64,000 bases of DNA, taken from the NCBI RefSeq assembly GCF_014645815.1, contig NZ_BMML01000012.1, positions 89,268 through 153,267 on the forward strand. Direction: 5' to 3'. The notes under the pieces were generated by a model. It was not told the origin of the DNA. It was given only the letters and a program-made list of their open reading frames with translations, and ran no database searches. This DNA is from Streptomyces fuscichromogenes. GTDB taxonomy: Bacteria; Actinomycetota; Actinomycetes; Streptomycetales; Streptomycetaceae. Positions 50,411 through 58,567 of this stretch are shown here, piece by piece (the first letter of the stretch is position 1; every line of letters starts with the position of its first letter). The position numbers and the translations under genes are program-made.

Positions 50411-51682
50411 TCAGCCGGCCGCGACGTGCCGGGCGATACGGACGGCGGCGAACTCCGTGCCCGCCACGAACCGCATCATCGGACCGAACATCGGCGCCGC
50501 GAGCGAACCGGTGAAGTACAGGCCGGGCACCGACGACTCGAACGTCCCCCGCAGCACCGGCGCCCTCGAACCGGGCACGCACGCCACGGCACCGCGCACC
50601 GCCGCGGACAGGAAGGGCAGGGCGTCCAGGTCCAGCCGGTAACCGGTGGCCGCCAGTACGTGGTCGACGGCGAGGGACGTGTGCTCGCCCCCGGGACCGG
50701 CGACGTCCAGGCGCACCTCCGCCCCGCTGACCACGGCACCCGTGACCCGGCGCTCGGTGTGCACTGGTACGACACCCTCCACCCGGTCCCGCAGCCACCA
50801 GCCGCCCGAGGGCCCGAGTGCCCGCCGGAACAGCAGCAGCCGGGCCGCCGAGGGCAACCAGCGCACGCCACCGGGTGCCGCGCACACCGAGGCCAGGATC
50901 CAGCCCGTGCCGAGCGGCGAGGCCGGCTTGGCCACCCGCTGCGTCCAGGGCCGGGCCAGGTCGGGCGTCATGCCCCACAGCACCGTCCGCTCGCGCACCA
51001 GGACCTGCGCCTCGGCACCTGCCTCGTGCAGCAGCGCGGCGCTCTCCAACGCGGACTGGCCACCGCCGATCACGGCCACCCGCCGCCCCGCGTACACGGA
51101 CAGATCCGTGTGGTGACTGGTGTGCGACACCCGCGCCCGCGGGCCCGGCCCCTCGGGGGCGAGCTGCCGCAACTCGTCCGGTACATGGGCCAGACCGTTC
51201 AGCCCGGTCGCGACCACGACGGCCGAGGCCGCCATCTCCTTCCCGTCGTCCAGCCCGACGACGAAGCCGGGTCCGGCCGCTGGCCGCCCGACCGCCGTCA
51301 CCCGGGCCGGCTCGACCTCACCGACATACCGCTTCTGGAACCACTGTCCGTACCGTACGAAGACGTCGCACGGGATCGGTGTCAGTTCCGTCAGCTCCGG
51401 CTCGCTCTGCGCGCGCCGGAAGTCGGCCAGCCGGCCGCCGGGCTCCGGCGCCGACAGATCGGTCGCGTCCGGCGTCGACTTCAGGTACATCCCGGTGGCC
51501 ATGGCGTGCCGCCAACTGCCCATCACGTCACCGAAGACACGGACCGGTGCCCCCGCCGCCCGTAAGTGGGCGGCCACCGACAGTCCGTACGGCCCGGCGC
51601 CGATCACGACGACGGGCGGTCGCCCGTCACCGGTGAACGTCTGCTCCTGGGCAGGGCGTTGCCCCGGAAGCGACTGCGTCAT
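50411..51682 (-). CDS. FAD/NAD(P)-binding flavin monooxygenase-like oxidoreductase
   Basis: The 423-aa protein has two Rossmann motifs: FAD site VVVIGAGPYGLSVAAHL at about residue 24 and NADPH site VAVIGGGQSALESAALL at about 205, with ATGY near residue 345. This is the layout of class B flavin monooxygenases and thioredoxin-reductase-like oxidoreductases. GGAGGA precedes the ATG. It lies between the two SARP genes, convergent with SARP 1, and could be a tailoring enzyme or a hormone-modifying enzyme; no direct evidence shows which. Confidence 0.85.
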   Translation of the reverse strand: MTQSLPGQRPAQEQTFTGDGRPPVVVIGAGPYGLSVAAHLRAAGAPVRVFGDVMGSWRHAMATGMYLKSTPDATDLSAPEPGGRLADFRRAQSEPELTELTPIPCDVFVRYGQWFQKRYVGEVEPARVTAVGRPAAGPGFVVGLDDGKEMAASAVVVATGLNGLAHVPDELRQLAPEGPGPRARVSHTSHHTDLSVYAGRRVAVIGGGQSALESAALLHEAGAEAQVLVRERTVLWGMTPDLARPWTQRVAKPASPLGTGWILASVCAAPGGVRWLPSAARLLLFRRALGPSGGWWLRDRVEGVVPVHTERRVTGAVVSGAEVRLDVAGPGGEHTSLAVDHVLAATGYRLDLDALPFLSAAVRGAVACVPGSRAPVLRGTFESSVPGLYFTGSLAAPMFGPMMRFVAGTEFAAVRIARHVAAG

Positions 51683-52138
51683 GCATTCCTCCGCTGGTCC
51701 GCTCGCCGCCCTCCCCTGGGCGACGCGACACTGCGGGATGGCACGTCCGGCGTGAAACAGACGTGCACGTCCCCCCTCCGCGGGTGAGTCTCTCCCACGG
51801 GCAGGGGCCGGAAAACGATATCGGCGCACGTTGGCCAAAAGTTGGTCGAACTATATGACAAGTGGCATCGATGATGTCATCGGTGTGCGGCGGGCGGATT
51901 CCGATGATCACGGATCCGACAGGACCGGTCGGCGGCCGCCGCGGTGCCTCCGGTACGATCGCTGCGTGAACACCTACTGGCACGTCGTTCTGCCGCCGCT
52001 CTGCGCCTGACCGGGCGCACCCGCTGACGGATCGGACCAATGCTCCCGGCCCTGCCTTCGAGGCGGCCCGGGGCTCGTGTCGTGCGCCCGCATCGAGACC
52101 AGTCCAGAGACGGTATTCGACGACGGAAGTTCACGACT
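51683..52138. other. Divergent region between the flavin monooxygenase and EamA genes
   Basis: In these 456 bp CGATGA-TG-TCATCG (51869-51882) is a small perfect inverted repeat in AT-richer DNA. A candidate leaderless mini-ORF lies at 51966-52010. The 128 bp after it (52011-52138) hold no clear ORF and may act as the EamA leader. Confidence 0.5.
51966..52010 (+). CDS. Candidate leaderless 14-residue leader peptide before the EamA gene
   Basis: The sequence GTG AAC ACC TAC TGG CAC ... TGC GCC TGA encodes MNTYWHVVLPPLCA. A good -10 box (TACGAT, 51954-51959) ends 6 bases before the GTG, so the transcript probably starts at or near the codon itself. There is no ribosome site. Short leaderless ORFs of this kind in Streptomyces can control the downstream gene by translation-dependent attenuation. 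The evidence is only the promoter spacing. Confidence 0.35.
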   Translation: MNTYWHVVLPPLCA

Positions 52139-53140
52139 GTGCCGAACGACACCTCATCCCACCCCGCCTCCGCCTCCCGCGCGCAGGACGAAGCCGCCGC
52201 GTGCCCGCGTCCCCGCCGTGCCGGCCCGTTCGCCGGGCCGCTCCCGATCCTCACGGCCGCCGTGCTGTGGGGCACCACCGGGACCGCCGCCTCGCTCGCT
52301 CCCGCCGGAGCGCCGGCCGCCGCCATCGGCGCCGCCGGTCTGGTCCTCGGCGGCCTGCTCCTCCTCCTGACCGCGCCCGGCAGCCGCTCCCTGCCCCGGG
52401 CCTGCACCGGCGGCGAGCGCCGGCTGCTCGCCCTGGGCGTCCTCGCGGTGGCCGGATACCCGCTCACCTTCTATCCCGCCGTGGCCCGCACGGGCGTGGC
52501 CGTGGCCACCGTGATCGCGCTCGGCGGCGCCCCCGTCTTCGCCGGCCTCCTGGCCTGGCTCACCCGCCGGTCCCGGCCCTCGGCCCGCTGGATCACCGCG
52601 ACGGCGGCGGCCGTGCTCGGCTGCACGCTGCTCGTCCTCGGGCCCGGACTCGCCGGTGACGGCGCCGCCGTCGATGTCCTCGGTGTCCTGTCGGCGGGGC
52701 TCGCGGGCCTGTCGTACGCCGTGTACGCCCTGGCCGGTGGGCAGCTCATCGCTCGCGGGCATGCCTCCGGTGCCGTGATGGGCGTGATGTTCGCAGGGGC
52801 GGCGCTGCTCGTACTGCCCGTGGTGCTGTGGGGCGGTGGCGGCCAGTTGCTGACGGTGCGGGGTGTGCTGGTCGTCGGGTACCTCGGGACGGTCACCACC
52901 TTCCTCTGCTACCGCCTGTTCGGGCACGGCCTCCGCCACACCGCCCCCCAGACCGCGACGACCCTGACACTGGCCGAGCCGGCCGTGGCCGCGGTCCTGG
53001 GAGTCGCCGCCCTGGGTGAGCGTCTGCCGGGCGTCTCCTGGTGCGGACTGGCGGTGCTGGCGCTCGGCATCGTGCTCCTCGCCGTCTCTCCCCGCCGGCA
53101 CCCGCGGACGGAACACCCGGCTCGGGCCACCGTCAAGTAA
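52139..53140 (+). CDS. EamA (DMT superfamily) transporter
   Basis: The 333-aa protein has ten hydrophobic helices in two EamA repeats. The first begins GPLPILTAAVLWGTTGTAASL and the second about residue 175 (VDVLGVLSAGLAGLSYAVYAL). A conserved Glu-Pro (TLTLAEPAVAAVLG) and GERLPGVSWCGLAVLALGIVLL end it. DMT proteins export amino acids or other small metabolites. The GTG at 52139 was chosen because the protein-like part starts there; the frame extends to an ATG at 52040 over leader-like DNA. Its place between the SARP genes suggests export of a cluster product, as an inference. Confidence 0.88.
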   Translation: MPNDTSSHPASASRAQDEAAACPRPRRAGPFAGPLPILTAAVLWGTTGTAASLAPAGAPAAAIGAAGLVLGGLLLLLTAPGSRSLPRACTGGERRLLALGVLAVAGYPLTFYPAVARTGVAVATVIALGGAPVFAGLLAWLTRRSRPSARWITATAAAVLGCTLLVLGPGLAGDGAAVDVLGVLSAGLAGLSYAVYALAGGQLIARGHASGAVMGVMFAGAALLVLPVVLWGGGGQLLTVRGVLVVGYLGTVTTFLCYRLFGHGLRHTAPQTATTLTLAEPAVAAVLGVAALGERLPGVSWCGLAVLALGIVLLAVSPRRHPRTEHPARATVK

Positions 53141-53358
53141 CCGACCACATGGTTTCTTTCGAGCGCTCTTCGGGGATGAGATCTCGCCTGATCCGATGAC
53201 CGATTCGCATGGCCGGCCAGGGCGCGGACCGCCCTGCCGGCTTTGCCGGTCGTCGAAGAAGTGCCCTTGGGCTGCTGATTCGGCGGCCGGCGGGGAAGGG
53301 GTGCGGCCCCGTGGCCGGTCTCCGGCGGCTTGCTGGAATTGGTCTGGCCAAGGGCCTG

Positions 53359-53387
53359 TTGACAGACCGTCTAAGCTGTTTTCTACT
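53359..53387 (+). promoter_or_regulatory. Promoter with overlapping ARE-like operator before SARP 2
   Basis: TTGACA (53359-53364) and TCTACT (53382-53387) are 17 bp apart, with GACAGACCGTC and GTTTTCTACT as ARE-like arms. The shared skeleton with the SARP 1 promoter is GACA-ACCGTC-N6-GTTTT-N2-ACT, in the same register to the promoter boxes. Confidence 0.65.
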
Positions 53388-53423
53388 GGCGGAGTGTCAG
53401 CTGAGAGGACCGGGGAGACGCGT

Positions 53424-54263
53424 GTGGACATCGGGCTGCTGGGCGCGCTGAACGTGCGGGAGAACGGGGTGTCCATCGCCCCGACCGCACCGAAGCCCCG
53501 CCAGGTACTGGCCCTGCTGGCACTGCGCGCCGACCAGGTGGTGCCCGTCCCGACCCTGACCGAGGAACTCTGGGCGGGCACTCCACCGCGCAGCGCCCGC
53601 ACCACCCTGCAGACCTATGTGCTCCAGCTGAGGGAGCTCATCGCGACGGCACTGCGTCCGGGTGCCGGTCCCGAGGGTGGGGCCGCCCGGTCCGCGAAGG
53701 ACGTGCTGGCGACCCTGCCGGGCGGCTACCTCCTCGCCACCGGAGGCGGCGGCAGCGACATCCAGGAGTTCGAGCGACTGCGCGAACAGGGCTGCCGCGC
53801 CATGGACGACGGGAACCTCACCGCCGCCGCCGGCATCCTGCGCCGGGCCCTGGACCTGTGGAGCGGTCCGCCCTTCGCCGACGTACCCACCGGCGCCCAC
53901 CTGGGCATGGAGGCACGGCGGCTGGAGGAGAGCCGGCTGTGCGCACTGGACCAGCGCATCGAGGCCGATCTCCGACTCGGCCGACACCGCGAACTGCTCG
54001 CCGAACTCACGGTCCTGACCAGCCGCTACCCCTCCCACGAGAACCTGCACGCGCAGTTCATGCTCGCCCTCTACCGCTCGGGCCGGCGCGGCGAGGCCCT
54101 GCTCGTCTACCAGCGGTTGCGTACCCTGCTCGTCCGGGACCTGGGCCTGGAGCCGTCGGCACGACTGCGCCGCCTCCAGCAGGCCGTCCTCACGGCCACC
54201 GCCGAGCACCACGACGGCCTGGCCGTACCGGCATCCGGCGGGGGACTGACAGGCGTGCCCTGA
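53424..54263 (+). CDS. SARP-family pathway activator 2
   Basis: The 279-aa protein starts VDIGLLGALNVRENGVSI at a GTG with GGGGAGA upstream. The winged helix (KPRQVLALLALRADQVVP, LTEELWAGTPPRSARTTLQT, LATLPGGYLLAT) and BTAD domain (LEESRLCALDQRIEADLRLG) closely resemble SARP 1, so the two look like a duplication. Its promoter is also ARE-like. It is convergent with a GH5 gene and may control the same or a distant biosynthetic cluster. Confidence 0.9.
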   Translation: MDIGLLGALNVRENGVSIAPTAPKPRQVLALLALRADQVVPVPTLTEELWAGTPPRSARTTLQTYVLQLRELIATALRPGAGPEGGAARSAKDVLATLPGGYLLATGGGGSDIQEFERLREQGCRAMDDGNLTAAAGILRRALDLWSGPPFADVPTGAHLGMEARRLEESRLCALDQRIEADLRLGRHRELLAELTVLTSRYPSHENLHAQFMLALYRSGRRGEALLVYQRLRTLLVRDLGLEPSARLRRLQQAVLTATAEHHDGLAVPASGGGLTGVP

Positions 54264-54340
54264 GTCCTCAGGGGCCCGCCTGTCAGGTGGGTCACGGGTG
54301 AACGAGCGGTTGTGAAGCCGTCGGTACGGACGCGGCCCGG

Positions 54341-56263
54341 TCAGGACGGCAGGGGGACACACAGCATGGCGGCGGGCCCCTGCGTGCTGCCCACACGGGT
54401 GGTGAAGGCGACGCCCGCGATGTACTCGCCGGCTTCGCACTGGCCCTTGTAGGCGCCGTACGCGAAGTCGTCGCCCGCCCCGTCGGCGGGGCGGTTGTCG
54501 GAGCGGTCGAACCACAGCGTGCGGCCGCTCGCGCTCGACGTGGTACGCGCCGGTGCGCACAGGACCGCCGACACCCGCTCCCCGCGACGGCTGTAGCCGA
54601 TGACGAACTGGCCTGCCGGGCACTGGAGTTTGGTGTACCCGGAGGCCCAGTCGCCGCCCGCCGGGACGTACCGCTCGTCCGTGACCACCGTCTGGGCGTT
54701 GCCCGTGGCGCGCAGGTCGCCGGCGGTCGCGTCGGTGCACAGGCCGCGTCCGCCGGAGTGCGCGAGGCCGATCAGCCGCAGCCCGTCCGGGCAGGTCGCC
54801 TTGTAGGCGCCGGAGTCCCAGTCGCCGCCCGCCCGTACGCGCAGGGACTCGACCGCGTCACCGTGATCCGTGGCCAGCATCCGCCAGGTCGTGCCCGGTG
54901 CGATGTATCCCGTGCGGCCGGCGGAGTTCATGAGGTGGCCCCAGGCCGTGGCCCGCCAGTCGCCGCCGTCGAGGATGCCGGACCGGTGCCCGGAGGTGTC
55001 GTAGCTCAGCAGTGCCCAGTCGTCGTGGCCCGCCCAGCCGACCAGCGGCCAGTAGGCGAAGTCGGTGTCGTGGTCGGCGAAGTAGTCGGTGATGTTGCCG
55101 AACCAGGTGCGGGCGGCCGTGCCGGTCTCGTTGGCGCCGATGCCGAACTCGCTGATCCAGACCGGCGCGGTGTAGTGCTTGCCCTCGGTGGTGACGAAGA
55201 AGGCCTCGTCGGCGAGGGCCTGGTACAGCTCGTCGCGGGTCAGGTCCTGGTAGCGGGGGTCGCTGGTCTCGCCGATGCCGGTGGCGCCGCTGTGGTGGGG
55301 GCCGGTGTAGCCGTAGAAGTGGGCCGAGTAGACCAGCTTGTGCGCGTCGACGAGGGTGTTGGACAGGGTGCGCACGGGGGTGAGGACGGGACGGCCGTGG
55401 GGGAGTCCGTCGACCGGCAGGCCGGTCCAGTTGATGCCCTCGATGACGATGAGGAGGTTCGGGTTCGCCTCCGTCAGGATGCGGTCGGCGGCGAGCTGGG
55501 CCGCCGCGTACCAGTCGTGGTCGTCGCCCAGGCCCCAGTTGGGGTCGTCGAGCACGTTCCGCCGCACCTCGTTGTAGAGATCGGCGCCCACCACACGGGA
55601 GTCGGCGGCGTAGCGGCGGGCCATGAAGACCCAGTCGTCGGCCCACTGCTGCGTCGACTGGCCGGTGTTCCAGCGCTCGTTGCCGTCGACGCCGCAGCAC
55701 CAACGGGAGGTGTTGGTGTGGTTGTTGAGGATGACGGCGAGGCCCGCGCCGGTGAGGGCGGACACGACGGCGTCGTAGACCTCCAGCGGTGTCTTCCCGC
55801 GCAACTGCGGATTGGCGGTGACCGCCGCGTCCGGCACCGGAGTCGTCGTGTGGATCATCTCGTTCGAGAACGGCAGCCGGATGCTGTTGATGCCGAGTGC
55901 CAGGAAGTCCGAGACGAGTTGGGACAGCGGGGCGCGGTCCAGGCCGAGGGGGATGCCGTAGGAGTCCTGGCCGGCGTGGTGGTTGGCGGGGTCGGTGATG
56001 CTGCCGCTTCCGGTCCAGGAGCCTTGTGCGCCGTCCCAGTTGGCGGCCTTCAGACGGAAGCGGTTGCCGGCGGCGTCGACGATGTAGCGGCCGCGGGTGG
56101 AGAGCGGGGGCTGCCAGGTGCCGGTGGCCGACAGAGCCGGCGTCGGCGTGGCGGGCGGCGCGGACCGTGGCCCGGCGCTGGCCGGGGCGGTGCCGAACAG
56201 GGTGAGAACCAGGAACGTGACTGTCAGGTACGTGACAAACCTGAACGATCGTGCGACCGGCAT
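54341..56263 (-). CDS. Secreted GH5-family glycoside hydrolase with C-terminal triple repeat
   Basis: The 640-aa product has a Sec signal (FVTYLTVTFLVLTLFGTAPASA). A cellulase-type (GH5) barrel follows: LALGINSIRLPFSNEM, VILNNHTNTSRWCCG, VVGADLYNEVRRNV with the acid/base Glu after Asn, YSAHFYGYTGP, and VWISEFGIGANETG with the nucleophile Glu. After about residue 470 come three similar segments (GGDWDSGAYKATCPDG, GGDWASGYTKLQCPAG, GDDFAYGAYKGQCEAG), each with a Cys, that form a separate repeat domain. The substrate may be cellulose, another beta-glucan or a glycolipid. AGAGGA lies before the ATG. Confidence 0.87.
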   Translation of the reverse strand: MPVARSFRFVTYLTVTFLVLTLFGTAPASAGPRSAPPATPTPALSATGTWQPPLSTRGRYIVDAAGNRFRLKAANWDGAQGSWTGSGSITDPANHHAGQDSYGIPLGLDRAPLSQLVSDFLALGINSIRLPFSNEMIHTTTPVPDAAVTANPQLRGKTPLEVYDAVVSALTGAGLAVILNNHTNTSRWCCGVDGNERWNTGQSTQQWADDWVFMARRYAADSRVVGADLYNEVRRNVLDDPNWGLGDDHDWYAAAQLAADRILTEANPNLLIVIEGINWTGLPVDGLPHGRPVLTPVRTLSNTLVDAHKLVYSAHFYGYTGPHHSGATGIGETSDPRYQDLTRDELYQALADEAFFVTTEGKHYTAPVWISEFGIGANETGTAARTWFGNITDYFADHDTDFAYWPLVGWAGHDDWALLSYDTSGHRSGILDGGDWRATAWGHLMNSAGRTGYIAPGTTWRMLATDHGDAVESLRVRAGGDWDSGAYKATCPDGLRLIGLAHSGGRGLCTDATAGDLRATGNAQTVVTDERYVPAGGDWASGYTKLQCPAGQFVIGYSRRGERVSAVLCAPARTTSSASGRTLWFDRSDNRPADGAGDDFAYGAYKGQCEAGEYIAGVAFTTRVGSTQGPAAMLCVPLPS

Positions 56264-56319
56264 CGGCAGTCCTCTGGATGGATGTCCCGTGGGGGCGAGG
56301 CACCCTACCAGGGCGCGGT

Positions 56320-57069
56320 TCAGCGCAGAAGCGGTCCGTCCGACGCGCAGGCCTGCGCCGTCCACCCGTCGAGGTCGCGTTCGGGGCGCAGCAACCGCCT
56401 GATGGCGGCGGCGGAGGCGCGGTGCCAGTCGCGGCTGCGGCGGAGCATCGCGTGATCGCCGCCCCTGAGCAGCACCATTCCGGCCTGTGCGCCGGCCGTA
56501 CGCGCCTGCCGTACGTACGCGGCCGAGTCGGCGGGGCCGGTGGTCCGGTCGTGGTCCCCGTGCAGGACGACGATCCGCGTCCCGGTGAGATCGTCCACGG
56601 GGTCGCCGGGCGGGCACCAGGGGGCCAGCGCGAGCACACCGCACACCGAGGGATCGGACGCCGCGCGCAGCGCCGCCCGGCCGCCCATCGAGTGGCCGAC
56701 CAACACCACGGACGCGTCGCCGGCCAGACCGCGCAGCTCGTCGAGGGCGCGCAGGGTGTCCTGGAGCGCGTCGGCCGCGTCGTTCCAGCCCTGGTAGCGG
56801 TAGCGCACCTGGCCGATCAGCACGTCGCGGGGCGAGGAGACCGAGGCGGCGGCGGTCAGGAAGGGGCGCATGCGCAGCGCGGCCGGCTGCCAGGGGTGCG
56901 CCGGACGATGGCCGTTCTCCTGCCCGCCGTGCAGGACGAGCACCGCGGCGCGCGTGCGGTCCCGCGGCCTGCGACGCACCACCAGGGCGCTCCCGTCCGC
57001 CTCGACGACCCGTCCGTCGGCCACCGCGTCCACCCCTGTTCTCTCCGGTTCGAAGCGTCCTGTCGCCAT
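56320..57069 (-). CDS. Alpha/beta hydrolase
   Basis: The 249-aa protein has the strand AVLVLHGGQEN with the oxyanion-loop HGG, the nucleophile elbow VVLVGHSMGGRAAL with Ser at about residue 124, an Asp in VVLHGDHDRTTG and the final His in LRGGDHAML. There is no signal peptide. The start ATG at 57069 has GGGAG upstream. Substrate unknown; an esterase or peptidase role is typical. It is on the same strand as the GH5 gene, 56 bp before it. Confidence 0.85.
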   Translation of the reverse strand: MATGRFEPERTGVDAVADGRVVEADGSALVVRRRPRDRTRAAVLVLHGGQENGHRPAHPWQPAALRMRPFLTAAASVSSPRDVLIGQVRYRYQGWNDAADALQDTLRALDELRGLAGDASVVLVGHSMGGRAALRAASDPSVCGVLALAPWCPPGDPVDDLTGTRIVVLHGDHDRTTGPADSAAYVRQARTAGAQAGMVLLRGGDHAMLRRSRDWHRASAAAIRRLLRPERDLDGWTAQACASDGPLLR

Positions 57070-57185
57070 CAAACACTCCCGGAGGATCTCCCTGCCACCG
57101 AGACGCATGTGCGACGTGTGCCTTCCCCCGTGGACATCGGTTAGGCTCCACCGCGCACAGGGGACGCACAACGGGGGTGGGGGAC

Positions 57186-57875
57186 ATGACCGAAGGCTTC
57201 GCCGAGCCCGAAAAGGACGGCAGACCGGGGCTTCAGGCGATCGCGGCGGTGGCCTTGTTCGCGGTCGTCGTGGGCGCCCTGTGGGCGCAGAAGGAGTTCG
57301 TCCACCAGAAGGACACCTCCGGTGAACCGGCGGCCTGTTCGAAGCCGGACGACCACCTGCCGGCCCGCTATGTGTCCGGCGCCCGGCTGTGCAAGGCGCT
57401 CAACCGCCCGGATCTGCCGGTACTGCTGGGGACTTCGCGTGAGGTGGCCCAGACCGCCGACGGCAGCGGGGAGTGGCTCACGCTCGCCGGGGGCAAGAAG
57501 CTCGCCGAACCCGAGGCGACGGTGACCCTGAAGACGTATTCCGTGAAGCTGACGGCGTCGTACGACGACATGACCGTCTCCGAGGCGGCCGGCCTGCTCA
57601 CCGACGCCCGCAGGACGACCGTCCTCGGACACCCCGCCGTCCTCTACTCCAGCCCGACCTTCTCCATCGGCTTCGACCTCGGCGGCGGCAAGGCGAGCAC
57701 GGGCCCCGGCGGGACCGCGCGCTGTGTCCTGGTCTCCAAGCAGGGCAAGGACGACGGCAAGGGCACGTTCGAAGTCGCACTGTGGCGACAGGACGACGTA
57801 CCGCCTGACGACATGGCCCTGGTGCGGGTGGCGGAACAGGTGCTGCCGACCGTCCCGGGCTGGAACGGCCACTGA
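57186..57875 (+). CDS. DUF6215-like membrane-anchored protein
   Basis: The 229-aa protein has one N-terminal membrane segment (AIAAVALFAVVVGALW, residues 18-33). An extracellular domain follows that starts with CSKPDDHLPARYVSGARLC and contains DLPVLLGTSREVAQTADGS and LYSSPTFSIGFDLGGG. This fits a Streptomyces family that I recall as DUF6215; its function is unknown. An in-frame GTG three codons earlier is the alternative start. Short repeats (CTGACGGCC) follow the stop codon. Confidence 0.7.
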   Translation: MTEGFAEPEKDGRPGLQAIAAVALFAVVVGALWAQKEFVHQKDTSGEPAACSKPDDHLPARYVSGARLCKALNRPDLPVLLGTSREVAQTADGSGEWLTLAGGKKLAEPEATVTLKTYSVKLTASYDDMTVSEAAGLLTDARRTTVLGHPAVLYSSPTFSIGFDLGGGKASTGPGGTARCVLVSKQGKDDGKGTFEVALWRQDDVPPDDMALVRVAEQVLPTVPGWNGH

Positions 57876-58004
57876 CGGCCACTGACGGCCCCGGGCGGGA
57901 CCGGGCGGCAACGGGCGACTGACGGCCCCGGGCGGCACCCGGAGCGCCGTGGGTCGAGCGGGTCTTCGTCTGGCCCGGCGGCCGGGGACCGGTCCGACGC
58001 CGCG

Positions 58005-58148
58005 TCAGCTCTCTACGGGGTGACCGCTGTTGTGAAGGCGAGGCCGTGCGCCGAGAGCGGCGCCGGCAGCGCGGGCAGGGTGCCGAGGAGGCCGGTCACC
58101 GCGTCGAGGACGGGAGAAGGGGAGGCCGCGGGAGACCAGGGAGCGCAT
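58005..58148 (-). CDS. Possible short ORF (47 aa), weakly supported
   Basis: An ATG (58148) stands behind a strong ribosome site (GAAAGGAAACCC) and opens a basic peptide MRSLVSRGLPFSRPRRGDRP. The overlapping frame reads a more natural hydrophobic sequence (VLDAVTGLLGTLPALPAPLS), so this could be a frameshifted small secreted-peptide gene. I do not know the family. Confidence 0.3.
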   Translation of the reverse strand: MRSLVSRGLPFSRPRRGDRPPRHPARAAGAALGARPRLHNSGHPVES

Positions 58149-58259
58149 GGGTTTCCTTTCGAGAGGTGCTGTCCTGCGCCCACCGTGGAAAGCGGAGGGA
58201 GGCCCCGCAACCGGTCACCGGGCGTGCGGCACGCCGGCCGTCGGCGCGGTCCGCACATG

Positions 58260-58301
58260 CGAGGAGCCCCGTCCCTGACGGATCAGGGACGGGGCTCCTC
58301 G
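58260..58301. terminator. 19-bp-stem hairpin, bidirectional terminator type
   Basis: CGAGGAGCCCCGTCCCTGA pairs perfectly with TCAGGGACGGGGCTCCTCG around a CGGA loop. It lies between the DUF6215 gene and the TetR gene. With no T tract on either side the direction cannot be read. Confidence 0.75.
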
Positions 58302-58497
58302 GGTGGAGCGCCGGGCAGGCCTTGCACCTGCATTTCCCCGCAGGAAGCGGAGCGTCTTTCCTTGGACCACCAACGCATCGCGTGTCACCCGGAGTTGGGT
58401 GCCTCGCTCAAGATCGAGCTTACCCTGGCGAGGGCGTCGGCCACAAACCCGGCCGGGGACCCGTCCTGGACTCCCGCAGCTTCCCTCTTGCATGTTC

Positions 58498-58529
58498 TAT
58501 GGCACACACCATAATTTACCCTTCGGTAA
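58498..58529 (+). promoter_or_regulatory. Two operator-like palindromes before the TetR gene
   Basis: TATGG-CACACA-CCATA (58498-58513) and TTACC-CTTC-GGTAA (58516-58529) lie side by side 38-70 bp before the TetR start, in locally AT-rich DNA. The second is the more typical TetR-family half-site pair and suggests self-repression. Confidence 0.5.
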
Positions 58530-58567
58530 GGACATGACCGTGTCTTCGAGGGAAGGGCGGTGGGCTG

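Larger units (their letters stand above)
57876..58567. other. Long mostly non-coding stretch (692 bp)
   Basis: It holds short GC-rich direct repeats at 57870-57930, a possible 47-codon minus-strand ORF, a 19-bp-stem hairpin at 58260-58301, and two operator-like palindromes near the TetR start. Frames in 58300-58500 are open but show no recognisable protein. Confidence 0.5.

Noticed and set aside
58304..58345. tRNA-like 3' end on the minus strand (GCAGG-TGCAAGG-CCTGC followed by CCGGCGCTCCA)
   Set aside because: The T loop is not TTCRANY, and no matching acceptor 5' strand, anticodon arm or D arm is found within tRNA distance.
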